Below are positions 35,801-49,551 of a DNA stretch of 64,000 nt, piece by piece. This DNA comes from Periplaneta americana (Eukaryota; Arthropoda; Insecta; Blattodea; Blattidae). Positions within the stretch are counted from its first letter, which is position 1. Each line of letters starts with the position of its first letter. The position numbers and the translations under genes were made by a program. The notes below the pieces were generated by a model. It was not told the origin of the DNA, did no database searches, and saw only the letters and a list, made by a program, of their open reading frames with translations. The stretch lies in the NCBI RefSeq assembly GCF_040183065.1, contig NC_091121.1, positions 62,962,287 to 63,026,286 on the forward strand. The letters run 5' to 3'.

Positions 35801-38800
35801 ACAGGAGCCCAACTCTGTTCTTTGTAAAAAGAAACTGTAACTAGTAATCATGGATATCTGAATATGATCTTCAATTCAGTGACACGTGACTAAATTTAAT
35901 CTGTGCCGGAAATCTAGGAAACTTCAATTTGAAGACTATTATGAGAAATCGTTCTAATTTAAATATATGAAGACATTTGGAATGTTACATCCGCAGGATT
36001 CTTGTCAAGGTCCCTTCCATGTTTACTCGTTAAACATAATGAATTGGTAAACATGATAACGTTATCTTGTTCTTAGAGGAGACTTAACGGTGCTTATTTT
36101 TACTTTCTTATTATACGAACTATGCAGAAAAAATATTCTGATGCTACAAAAATCGATTTCGGCATCTCACGATAATATACCTTTTCCGCATCAATGATAG
36201 GCCTACGTAAAGTGTAGTTTGTCTGTCTATATTGTTCTTATTCAGTATCTAAGAACCAATTTTACCGGAAGAATGCACATGAACTAATTTTTAAACTATC
36301 TTTCTTCACTGAATTTGAGAAACTTGAATTTCGCTTAGATGTTTCAACATACTATTAAGCTAAATCACATTGGTGGCTCAGGTGACAGAGCGCTGGTTTA
36401 CGACGGTTGCGAACCTGAGCTCAAATCTCGATATTCAAGTTGTATTTGTGAAGGACACAGCTAATGTTGTAAGAGTTATTCCCGGGTCTGTTCTGTTTTT
36501 CCCCCGTTATTCCACCAATACTCTCCTCAATATTCTCATTTCATTATCATCTCCAGCTCGAAAAATAGGACACCACTTGTGTTTGTGTGACACTCGTGAC
36601 ACTGGAGGGTGTTACTCGCGGTTTCTCCAAAGATGGGCAGAGGTGACGGATTCTAGCCACTCATAGATCTGCATAACACCCCGAGGGACGTGACTACTAA
36701 CGTAGGCCTGTATGAGGTATAGTATACATACAGTATTTTATAGCTGGGGAGGAATGCGTGGTGTGGCGGACTCGATCCATGTCGGGTGCACAAAAATCCT
36801 ATTTGAATTGAAGTTATTAGGAATGTTCCATATCCGACCGAGAAGCACCTCTATACATCTATTTCTTCTACCATCAAGTAGACTTTTTAAGTTTTGAAGT
36901 CTCATTTAGCCGCTTGAAATGACAAGATAGAAAGTGTTCAAGGGACGAATCGTTAGCATAGTGTGAATTGAAAAATCCTGTATCATTTTGTTCTTTTGAC
37001 CATAGGTTTTCCAGAAATTATTATTTTTCGTCCAATTATCTTTTAAACACATGTATAAATATACACTTTATAAACGTCTTTACATTAAGGTTCTCAGTTC
37101 AAATAAATATTTTGCATAATGCTTCGTTTTAAGTAAGGGATGTTTGACAAAGCTGTTACTGAAATATAGGCGCGTTCTTCACACCAGGACCAAGGACGCA
37201 GGCCTCAGAGAGTTTTGCAGAGAGGAGCAGTTAGTGTCTGTCTGTTCACACCTTGCATATACTTGTGAATGCTAAGTATTGAATACAAGTGTGAGGACGG
37301 AATGACCAACAGCCTCTATTATTGAAGTTGATGATCTCGAACTCATATTCTTGCAGCATCACACTTATCTTTGCCGTACTGTGTATAAAGCAACCCTACC
37401 CTTTGTATATGTGATCAATTTCTGTGACGACAATGTGGATTGTTTCAGAATTCTACATTCATGACGTGAAGAACAAGTTGTGTGACCCAAATGCGAAACC
37501 TGTCGTCTTGAAGGAGACCCCTTCCACGGCATGGGTGGACGGCAACGGAGGCTTCGGCCCCGTGGTGGGAAATTTCTGCATGGAACTCGCCATCCAGAAA
37601 GCCAAGAATGTTGGTGTGGGATGGGTTGCTGTAAAACGTGAGGAAATTACTTCTATATGACAGAAGTCACTTAAATTAACTTACTAGGATTACTTTTTCA
37701 TCATGTTTTCTGTTCCAGACTCGAATCACTTCGGCATAGCAGGCTGGTACAGCAGATTAGCCCTGCGACACGGCTTGCTGGTGAGTTCATTTCTTTGTAT
37801 TGTACACACCCAGGAACAATATTTAGGCCACCTGAATTTTTCAAGTTCCAATTATAACATACTGCGCATGCTCAGTAAGCACTGGACATGCGCACTATGA
37901 TATAACTAGAATTTGGAAAATTCAGGTGGTCCAAATTTTGTTTCTGGGTATGTACAAGTTTGTATGGAGGATGATGATGGTGATGATGATGATGATGATG
38001 ATGATGATTATCATTATTATTATTATTATTATTATTGCTTTAATCTTTGAGAGAGGGACAAAGGCTAAGGGTGTTTGAGAATAAGGTGCTTAGGAAAATA
38101 TTTGGGGCTAAGAGGAATGAAGTTCCGGTTATTCTTTTGGAGTTTTCGAGTATTTAAAAAGTCCTCAGGATGGAGTACTAATCCTTCGCTGAGTGAGTCC
38201 AATGGTGGGAATGCCACCTTAAGGCCTATTAACATGCCTGCTTTTCTGTTTGGGTGTGCCCCCACAGCCAACGGGTTCCGGTTTGTGAGCGCCGGATTCT
38301 CGGTCTCATCCTCTCCCGTTTGCTATAACCAGAGTTACCGCAACAACTGGCATGAACATGTATTAAGAATGCCCAACAATAGGTTACCCAAGAGACTATT
38401 GAACTATACACCTCATAGAAAACGAGACATCGGAAGACCAAGGAAGAGATAGAAAGACCAACTTTCTTCTGGAAGCGGAACAGGCCAGGATGCCTAATCC
38501 AAGACTGTTATTGATGATGATGAGGGATGAAGTTACAGGAAAATGGAAAAAGTTATGCAACGCAAAACTGCACGCATTGTATTCTTCACCTGACATAATT
38601 AGGAGCATTAAATCCGGACGTTTGAGATGGGCAGGGCATGTAACACGTAAAGACGAATCCAGAAATACATATAAAGTGTTAGTTGGGAGACCGGAGGGAA
38701 AATGGCCTTTGGGGAGGCAGAAACGTAGATGGGAAGATATTAAAATGGATTTGAGGGAAGTGGGATATGATGCTAGGACTGGATTAATCTTGCTCAGGAT

Positions 38801-41800
38801 AGGGACCGATAGCGGTCTTATGTGAGGGCGGCAATGAACCTCCGGGTTCTCTAAAAGTCATTTGTAAGTTAGTGAGTAATTGCATTAATCAGTCCATAAA
38901 CCTACACGAGGACTGCTATGTTCGTAAACCTACAGAGTTTCTTCTTCTTAAGGTTCCTCTCAGCGGCGTGCGGTGATAGAAACCCTGTATGTAGGCAACA
39001 GACATCGAAGTCCAGTCGAGCAATGGCATACATACAGGCACTGCTTCCCTTCATGTCATGCTACCCACGCCACTGGTTCCTCTGTTTTTAATTTTAGGCG
39101 ATGTGTTTATAGGGGATCTCTTTCAGACGATTTTGAACTGAAGAAATTTCTTAACATTTGAACAAGTAACTAATAGTAAGACTTACGTCATACAATGCAT
39201 TTAAAACTTCTTTATTATGTTATGTTTTTTTCAGGGAATGAGTTTCACAAACGCCTCCCCAATAGTGAGCCCCACTCGATCGACGAAAGTAAGTATTATG
39301 AGGACCTTCTTTATTGCATCTACGTAAGTGGAGTTAACTGTGGTTATAACATAATTCTGGGGACAGTGAAATTATTTTCGTTATATCGAAATTTCATTGA
39401 ATTGAATAGATACAACATAACAATAGAAGATCCAAGTTATGCAATACAGTAATGAATATTGTAATTATAGTGCACTATTTAGAATATTTGTGCACTACAT
39501 CGGGCATGTACTGGCCTTTATCTACTTCTTATAAAATATATTTTTTATTGAGACCCTTTACCGTAGGCTACTGTCTGCACATTGAAATTGCAGTCAATCA
39601 GTATCTCCTGAGACATAGGTATAGTAATTTAAGTAACAAAGCCAAAGAAAGTTTTGCTTCACAAGATACAAAATGTCCGGTGCACACAGAAGTCTGAAAC
39701 TGTCTTCTAAAAGCAAATTTAATCTTCTTGACGACGGTGAGAAAAGCACGAAAGCTTACTACATGTACAGTACTTACCTCTGCAGGATTGGCACGAATCT
39801 ATTTACAAGAAGAGAGGTGCTTTTAGAATACTGGCCTGAAAATCGATTATAGTCGCATATAATGAAATACCTAATAAGCTCTTGGCAAGCCACCAATCAA
39901 CCAATAGGCTTGCTAAAGAAAATAATATGTGAAAATAATTTAAGGACATTTTTCACGAATCTAAAATTTATAATTACATAATTCTCTATTACAAAGTGTG
40001 ACACATGTTTATGTTTCCTGGCTTTAAAATTATTTGTGACAAACTGAATTCTGACTTCACATTTTATGTTACAGAAAAAAATATCCCGCCTACACGAGAT
40101 CTCTTTGGTAATTACTGAAATTCATTTATATCGATTGTTGTCGTAACTAGAAAGGCATTTGAAAAGCAGGGATGAAAATTGATCTGTTCTTAATAGTAGA
40201 TGAATATTTAAAATCGTACAGTAAAATAGAATGATAGTAAACGAAATTAACCTGCATAATTAATTAAAAACTCTTTCATCAACAGTATCCGACCCCTGAA
40301 CTTTGTAGTCTACGAGCAAGTACGCTAGCTCAGAGCTTCGAAATGCTTGCGATGAATTGTCATGATCCGGGTTGTCGTATGCATCGTGTTTGTCAAATAA
40401 TGACTCTTAGACATTAACTTGATCTTATTTTCAGATTAAGTTCGTACATTTTGCATTATTTGTTATACAGCTTCCTGTAATACCTACTTTTTAAATGATA
40501 TTGGGTTGAGAACCGTTGTTAAATCGCTGTGGTGTGAATCGTGCTCTGTAAGGAATTTCAAGAGTCGGGCTATTTTTTGTTTCTAAGACTGAATTTCTTC
40601 CTGAGCTCTTAAATCTCAAGTTTCTTCTTGTGTCATAAATTTCTGTGCTCTGAGGTTAGGTTAGGTTAGGTTAGGTTAGGTTAGGTTAGATCCAAATCCT
40701 GGAATGGTTAAATATTAAGTCACCATCATTACCATCATAAAGGATTAAACCATGATAGGTTTGTTTATATTTCAATACTTTATTAAAAGATAAAATCTTC
40801 TCATAAAATTAAATTATTCCTCACCCTGAGTCCGTGACTCTACAAATTCACGCTCGGTCACCTCTGTCGTCACCTGTCATCAAAACGCAGAGTTTATTGC
40901 TCAGGAAATCGATTGTGAGTTGTTTGTGAGGACTTAATGTTTTAGTAATTATTTAATTATTTGTGATCGTTAAAGTATAAGTAAAATATGAACGGCAAAA
41001 GCAGAAAGATTGACTTTAAAGATAGGCGACAGTTCTTATCAGAGTGGACTTATTTATAGTAGGCCTATATCGCTTCACGTTACCTACATAATATGTCAGT
41101 ATGTCTGATTTTCCAACAAATTGTTGCATTAGTAAAGACTACTAATGTATACAAAGACATTGTCACACTAGAGTGAACCGTAAGTAATGTCATCAATTTC
41201 TTTAAGATATTTCAAGCAAAACGTTTAATACAATTTTGCTCAGTTTTGCAACCTTTCGAGAAAAAAAAAATTATATGAATAATTTCATAGCGTATTTTCT
41301 GAAAGTTATTGAATTAATTCCCGATATTATCAGTAAATTTAAGAGAGCAGTGTATTATGATAATAAAGGATTGAAATAATTTTAGTTTTGTCATTTAAAT
41401 GTGCAGAAACTTGATCCGAACTAATGTAAGTTTTCGTTCTGCAAAACAATTTTAAAACATGGTGCTGTGTAACAACGGTGTAAAGTTTATTATTGTCTGC
41501 AGAGAGGCAGATATACGTTGCCGTAGGCTAAGTATCCTGAACAGCTGGCGTGTTCAAGACGACGGCTGAGAAAACGAGAAATATAAACTTAACACATAGC
41601 CTACTATTGATTTTAAAGACGTTTGGGAAATTTGATTTCTTGTATGTAAGTTTACCGGTTACCTCTTTAAAATTAAAGTAGGAGAGAACTAGGCTATTTC
41701 TAATTGACACATCAGCAAAAATACAATCTTCATTCATTCCGTCCTTACTCAAATCTTGCATTGTAATTTTCTTTCAGGCTGCTCTTGGCACCAATCCTCT

Positions 41801-44800
41801 TTCCTTTGCGGCCCCTGGGAAGGACGGCGATAGTTTCGTCTTAGATATGGCGGCATCTGTTGTAGCAATGGGCAAGGTAAATTCATTATGAAAATATTAA
41901 ATTTTTATGAAACATGCCTTTTTCAGCTGCGACAATTTGTATTACAACATTTTATTATTGGTCTTATTAGACCTAATCAATAATAGTAATGATCACATTT
42001 GCATTACGCTATCGAAAAAAAATATATTTTTTTAACGCTGCTTGTACTGGTTGAGAAGAATCTGTCTACTGAAGGATGCACTGGAAGGAATGGTGAACTG
42101 GAGAAGAGTTCGGGGCAGAAGAAAATATCAAATGATAGACGACATTGAGATACAGTATATGAATCATATGAGGAGAGAAAGAGGAAAGCTGAAAATATTA
42201 AAGACTGGAGAAAGCTAGGTTTGCAGTGAAAAACCTGCTCTTGGGCAGAACATTATGAATGAATGCTGTATATTTATATTCCTATAGACAACATGGAATG
42301 TATTATTCTGGTATTTATTACTGTTCTTTAGGATATTCTCGCGAATGTGTATTTTTGATTTCCTGCAAATTTATTAATTTTGAATAGTGATATTATTACA
42401 TTTTGATTATAATTATACTTAAGTAGTTTAATATAAAATATTTATTTGGGGTTAGTAGCTGGTTCGAAGGCGTAGAAAGAAACTTAACATTCCATATAAT
42501 ATAGATACAGCCGTGGTGGGAATATAATGGTGAAGCAGTGCGCAGCCTCGCCCGTTCTTCTACTACGTGATGACGTCACGCGGGAAGCATTGCAGACTCT
42601 CTCGCAGCTTGCTAGCTTAGCTTAGCTCAGCTCAGCTCCGTAAGGTTTTGGAAGTGGGGTAGGTTAATTGATTATGAATACCAAAAGCTGTATTAACTAA
42701 TCCCTTCCCTACTAACGTCTTGTGATGCGCTCCCAAAGCATAGCCGTCTAGACATGACGTCTTTGTGACCCTGCGACTTTTATTTACAGTTTTCATTCAA
42801 GCTGTCAAATGCAGTTTTTTTCAGGCTGTCTGTTTAGAGGGTTGTTGTATGTTGTAAAACGATCTTTCGTGAAGAAGAGGAGTTATTTTGCTCTAAATAT
42901 ACGCGAAAGGTTTTCCAGAATTCTAACTGTTTGAATAAAAGTGTATTGAAGTTCTGTCCTGCATTCCAAGTGGAATGAACAAAGTTTAAGAAAGGGAATC
43001 AGAATCGAGGTCTTGTAAGAGTTATTGGCAGTAAAGTGACATGACAGAAAAGGTCTGTCTACGAAGCACAACATTCACATGGTGAACATAAAGGAAAAAA
43101 GGGTAACAATGAAGGGGAATAAACAGTGGTGAAACTGAAGGGCGCAATAGAGTACAATAACGTTATGTTGTGCGTTGACTGTCAGGTCAGCGTCAGAATG
43201 AAATCTTATATCCCTTCTCCATTATGGGAAAATACGTAAAAAAAACTACAGAAATGTTTCTTCAATATAATGTTTATGGTACTTCTCAGCTTTTCAATGT
43301 CTACGTAATTGCATGTAAGACCGTGAAGGGAAGCAAACCCAGGAAGGAAAGGATCTATACAAATCTTCGACTAGACCTGGAAGCAGGCATTTTATAGAGG
43401 GTTACGACGACAATATTACAAGCAAACTGTTAGGCTTATTCCCCCCCTCCCGTCATATACCTACCACTCACAGAAAAAGAAGCCAGCGAGAACCTGCAAA
43501 GTTTGTAAATCTCACAAGAAATGTTTTGTACTGGAGTCTTTCGAAACTTAACATACTGTTCAAATTGTTACCAAATTATGAGTATAATATCACAATTTGT
43601 AGTAAAAGACCCATGTTTATTGCAAACGACCTCCACCTGCCTTTAAATGCCACTTACCGCACACCACCAATTCAATCTCTGCGCGTGGAGATTTAAATAG
43701 AGATTCCAGGCAATAAACCCGTCCTTTTAAATCTTACTGCATGAACTTAAAGGTAGCAACAAGCAAACTTTAGAAAAGAGTCAATAATGAACATTTGTTA
43801 AAGGCAGGTGTCGAATTAATTACGTTCATTCTGGTGTACTGCTTTCGTTAGAAATCTTAAGTTCATGGACTCAACTCGGTTTGATCCATTCAGGGTGATG
43901 GACAGAATACGTTCTGAATTAGACCTTCGATTTCACGCTGCTTTAAAGAGGCTGAAAATGTGAATTGCAACAAATGTCAAGTGTAGCATGATGAAGTGTC
44001 CCTAAAAGAAGGCAAATTCGAAAAAAAAACGCATTTTCGATAAAATGTGGACTTAACACGTTTTGATTCCGAGCTCCTCAAATACGTTCAATAAAGTTTC
44101 ATCGTCAACATTTTTACATTACTTAAAAAAACACATCAGTTTTTCATTCCAGTGATTCTTCATATTTCTTTTAGCAAATGCTCCTGCACACAATTTTAAT
44201 ATCTGAATATTTTTTACACAAATTAAGTCCACAATTTCCACATCTGAAATTAATTTTCGTAAAGTGGACGGCTTTCTTGTTAGCAGCTAGTACTTGAAAT
44301 AGACCTTGATTCACCCTCACTAACCACTTCTGTATTATCTTCTTCACTACCACTTTCTTTCTTCAACTCCGCCGGTAAATCAATTTCCAATAGCACTATA
44401 ATATCACTTTCACCCAAAACATTAAGGCTGCTATTATCCACAAAACAACTCATGTCTATGTTCTGTATCCCTGAATACAACTAGATTTGGATAAACACCA
44501 ATAAAGAAAGAACAAATTTACCAACTCAAGTTTCTACACTGCAAGTAAATGGTAAAGTGGAGAATTGAAACAGTAAACGACTTTAACGGCATTACAAACA
44601 GTTACAACAATGGACAAAAATCACAGAATTCAAACTAGAAAATGTTTAAAAGTGTAGGTCATATGAAATGCCCAGGGTGGGTAAAATCTGTCCACTGACA
44701 AATACTTCAAATTATTAGTCTGCTATATTTGAAATCTGAAACAGAACACATGTGTGCATACTTTATCATGTTAGAGACAAATAGAGTAAAGGTGAAAGCT

Positions 44801-47800
44801 GTCAGATTTCATTAATTCAAAAAAAATTTAGAAAATAAAAAGGGTGGGCAATTTTTTCCCAACCGTGATAATGCTAGGGTTAAGCGAGAAAATAATTATT
44901 TTATGCCCATTGATTGACGCCTTTTTTGCTCCTCTATTGACATTTGGGACAATTGAATCCTTCCATTTACTGAAGCCTTTTCTGTCTGGAAGTTGTTAAA
45001 AGATAACACAGCTTTAACATTTTATGAGACATGTAATTAAGTCCTTTTAGCTTAGAAAGTTTTGAAGAACTATGAGAAAATTATTCCCTTCTGCTGAGCG
45101 ACTCATATGTGAAACATTTTAACAATATGATACACAGGAACATACTAGTTAATAGTTATTATAATGCTGTAATTACTCACGTTTCGTTATTTAGGTCTAA
45201 TGCACTATCCTCTGATACATGTTCGTCTGAATTGGTTTTGGAAGTGGCCTGAAGAGTACATGAACTATTGGCAATGATGTCATGAATTTCTTTTCTCCTT
45301 CTCCGTTTTTCACATCTGTCCAATCTCAGATTATCTGTTGACTTTCGTTTCAAGCAAGACTGCGCCAGAGCTTTTGTGGGTACAGCGTCTACTTTCAGAT
45401 TACGACTGCTTTTTGGTTCATAATTTAGGAGTTTCTGCTTTAAAGGTACTTCGTAACTTGACTCCTCAAAATGAAGTGAACATATTCGAGCTGAAACAAC
45501 ATTAAATCTTAAGATTTTTACCCCCTTTCTTTTCCCTCAAAGCAATCTATGGAATAAGCCAAACAATAAGTTTAACATGAAAATATATTTTACAAATGAG
45601 TTGCGAAGCAAATAAAATTTAGTAACATGCGAGAAAACTCATCGTTCTGTAAATTGACTTGATCCTCCCTTCTACAAGCATGCAACCATTGTCTTGCCAA
45701 GTCTTCATTCTTCGAAAACCTATAATATTTTACGTAGTTCCTTTTGTTTTTCGATTGTAACTCAAACAACCAGATACTGCACATCCAGGCATACTAATAG
45801 CATGTGTCACATTAATAGCACTACTGATACAAGAATAACATTCAATATAATATTATATATATATATATATAAACAAAGAATTAACACGGTGCACGTACAC
45901 ACAACAGCTGTTTGTTTGTTCCTCGAGCACTGCGGTGCGAATTAGCGCGCCGCTGCTGCTTCCCAAGTGACGACATGCGCAGTAGAAAACGAGTTTGAGT
46001 CAACCGTCTGCTACACCATTATATTCCCACCACGGATACAGCAAGAAAACTGCTCACATAAGGAAATAAGTCTGAACAGTTTCTTTCGTTGTAGATACCG
46101 TTACTCAGCTATGTGGTGCCATCTGTAGAATCAGCCATGTAGGATTAAGGTTCCGATGAAGTCTCATTAGAGTGCCATTTGATCCCCTTGAAAGCTTTTT
46201 ACGTCTCCTCAGACTGATGCCATCCATACATCAGTCACAATAGCGCTGAAAAAATGCTGGTGGAAAGATAGTGGGGAACTGGGGAACCCTGAGAAAAACC
46301 AGAAGGATTTTAGCTTTGTCCATCACATATACAACTCCACTATCACCGGGATTCGAACGCGGGTCCGCAATTATCGTAGCTAGTGCTCTGCCAACTGAGC
46401 TGTCAAGGTGGCTTATTATGATTTCGAAAAGTAAAAAGAATAATATGTTACATAATTTGTCAGTTTTACGCAGATGTGTACAAATTATTAATTTTGGATT
46501 TGAAATAGCTGTTCACATTATTGTAATAACATGTAGCCTAGTATTAGCTTGCTTTTTTATGACATCAACCAATTAAACAAAATAATATTATGAGAAGGCA
46601 TTAGTGAATCGTTGCTTATTTGTGAATTAACCACCAGTATTGTGAAAGTAGACTTTTGAAGAGAAAGTTATGTTATAACCCATTATTAATTTAACAATAC
46701 TCAAATATAGCCCAATCTATTTGTTATTAATGGAGAAAAATTCGCTCCGTCACCGAGGTTCGAACCCGGGACCAGTGGTGGTGCATCAATAAGAGTACAA
46801 GAGCACTGAACACCTTGTTTCCATTAATTCAGGACTAGTTTTATTATTTAATACCGGTATTGATGTAGTGGGGATGTATAATATCAGAATCGAGTATTAT
46901 AAACTTCCCGCATCTTGCATAAATTTCTTATGTAAACTTGGCAACTTGCGTTCACGTATAAGCCGTACTCTTTTCAAGGAGGTTACAGGAATTACACGCA
47001 TGCGCAGGAGAAAATTGTCTTTCGCTGGCTGCTTATGACTCGTCGAGACCACAAAGCGTTAAGTGAACAGTAAATCTATCCTACAGATATTAGATGCATC
47101 GATACCTATTGTTCACGTGCTATATATCTCGATGGGGAAATTTAATAGTCTGTATTTTAGCCTGTAGGTGTCAGCATTTCTCACTGTCGGAAAGTTTACT
47201 TTGTGTGAATGTGTGTACAGTGCAGCTACGAGAGTGTAGTTTGTGAATTATTATGTATGTATGTATTTATTTACACTGCAAGTGGGCAAGCACCCGGTGG
47301 CAGTGGTATATACAATATTAACAATACACAATAAAATGATAACCAATACATAATAAAATTTACAATATACAATACAATTTTACACACAATACAATAATAA
47401 TACATAATACAATTTAACACAATAATAATAAAACATAAAATAAAATACCTCATTTTACAATACAACCTACATAATTATCTATAGGTCCTACATAAGTTTC
47501 AGTAGTCTTTCACTTTACTCTCATCTCATTCCCTGTAGTGGCACTATGACGCATTTCACTGACACTTTAGCACACATTTCACTGACACTCTGTAACACAT
47601 TTCACTGACACTATAGAACACATTTCATTGACGCTATAAATTATCACTGATCGGAACTGTTCACTGCACTGTAAAACCATAACTTCACTGACTCACCTCG
47701 CTTCACTGATACAACAGTTCAAATAAGTCAAATAATTACATCCTTATGCATACTTATAAACAGAACTACATTTAAACTAAACATTTCTAGTCTAAGGCCC

Positions 47801-49482
47801 TCTTACACTCTAGTTTTAAATAATTTACAATTCAAACCAAGGAAGTAAACTCGTCAGCCTAGATAAATACATGTCGCCTTAAAAAAATTAAATGTTGAAT
47901 GTCACCTTAATTTTAAATTTCACTTTATATACAACTTTTTAAATTATTCTTGAATCTCCTTAAGGAAGGACAGCCCTCAAAGACCGCTGCAGGTAGGTCA
48001 TTCCAATCATTTATAGTTCTATTTAAAAATGAGAATTTACCTACATCCGTTTTCTGTTTCCTACATTTGATTTTAAAATCGTGATCGTTCCTACCATAGT
48101 ACGTTGGATTTTCTAACCGAGCCGTTATGTCTACCCATGCTTTCTGACCTAGATGTGCTCTATACAATGATGTTATTCTAGTTTTCCTACGTCTGTTTTC
48201 CAAAGTTTCCCATTTAAGTTCTTTTATCGTATCGTTTCCATCTTCTCTTTTACCTTTAACAAATTTAGCTGCCCTATACTGGATTCTTTCTAAGGAATTT
48301 ATCTGGTATATTCTATAGGGATCCCAACATGTAGTTCCGTATTCCATTAACGGTCGCACTAACGTTAGATATGCAATTTCCCTCGATTTGGGGCTAGCCT
48401 TTCTCAAGATTCTCATAATAAAGTGAAGTGCCCTCCATGCTTTACCGTAACATTATCAACATGCTCTCCCCAAGAAAGTTTGGAGTTTAAATACACTCCT
48501 AGGTATTTACAACATTTTTCTTGCGAAATTACAAACCACTGAATTCGTAATTAAGACCAGTTTCCTCTCGGGTTTTACAAAATGTTATAGATTTACTTTT
48601 AGAACCATTTATTTTCATCCTATGCATTAACGCCCAGTTATAAATTTTATTCAAGTCTGTTTGAATAGCATCTACATCTGAATTATTTCTAATCTTTCTA
48701 TAGATAATGCAGTCGTCTGCAAATAGCCTCATATTTGATGTAATATTCTGGCATAGGTCATTTACGTATATTATAAAGAGTAATGGACCCAGAACGCTGC
48801 CCTGTGGCACCCCTGAACTTATATTTCCAATTTCCGATATTTCATGACCTATTCTAACTCTCTGGGTTCTACCGTTTAAGAATTCTTGGATCCATAGCAC
48901 CACTCTTTTATCTATTCCTAGCCTACTTAACTTATCTATTAATATGTCATGTGGCACCAAATCAAATGCTTTCGAAAAATCAATCACAACTGCATCGATT
49001 CTTCCGCCTCTATCTATCTCTTCAGCTAGATCCTGAACCAGCGACGTAATTTGACTATCACATGAGAAGCCTTCCCTAAAACCATGCTGGCGGTTGTAAA
49101 ACCAGCCTTTCGCATTTAGAACATGACGAATATAATCCGATATCAAATGCTCCATGACTTTACATACGACAGATGTAAGGCTAATCGGTCTGTAGTTTCC
49201 GACATCTAATTTATTTCCACCTTTATGTATGGGTACCACTATAGCTGATTTCCAGTCACATGGAATAGCTGCATTGTTTATGGAAACATGAAATATACGC
49301 ATTAAGTATGGAATTATGGCCTCGGAACCTAATTTAAGAATCTCTGTAGCAATACTATCTGGTCCTCGAGACTTCCGATTTTTTAATTTCCTTATTCTCT
49401 CTCTAACCCCTTTGGAAGTTATTTTGAAAGTCGAATTTGGTTCACATTCATGGTCTGTGACACAAGCACTCCTATCAGCGGG

Positions 49483-49551
<69 letters not shown>

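Larger units (their letters stand above)
42512..46034 (-). mobile_element. P-type transposon with THAP domain, 3523 bp, internally degraded
   Basis: Termini CGTGGTGGGAATATAATGGT and its reverse are near-perfect TIRs (at least 27 bp). An exact 8-bp duplication GATACAGC (42504-42511, 46035-46042) flanks them. An 8-bp duplication together with a THAP domain is the hallmark of the P superfamily. The transposase gene starts near the right end and reads leftward, but beyond the THAP exons I recognise no P catalytic domain. A piggyBac derivative lies inside. Confidence 0.85.
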
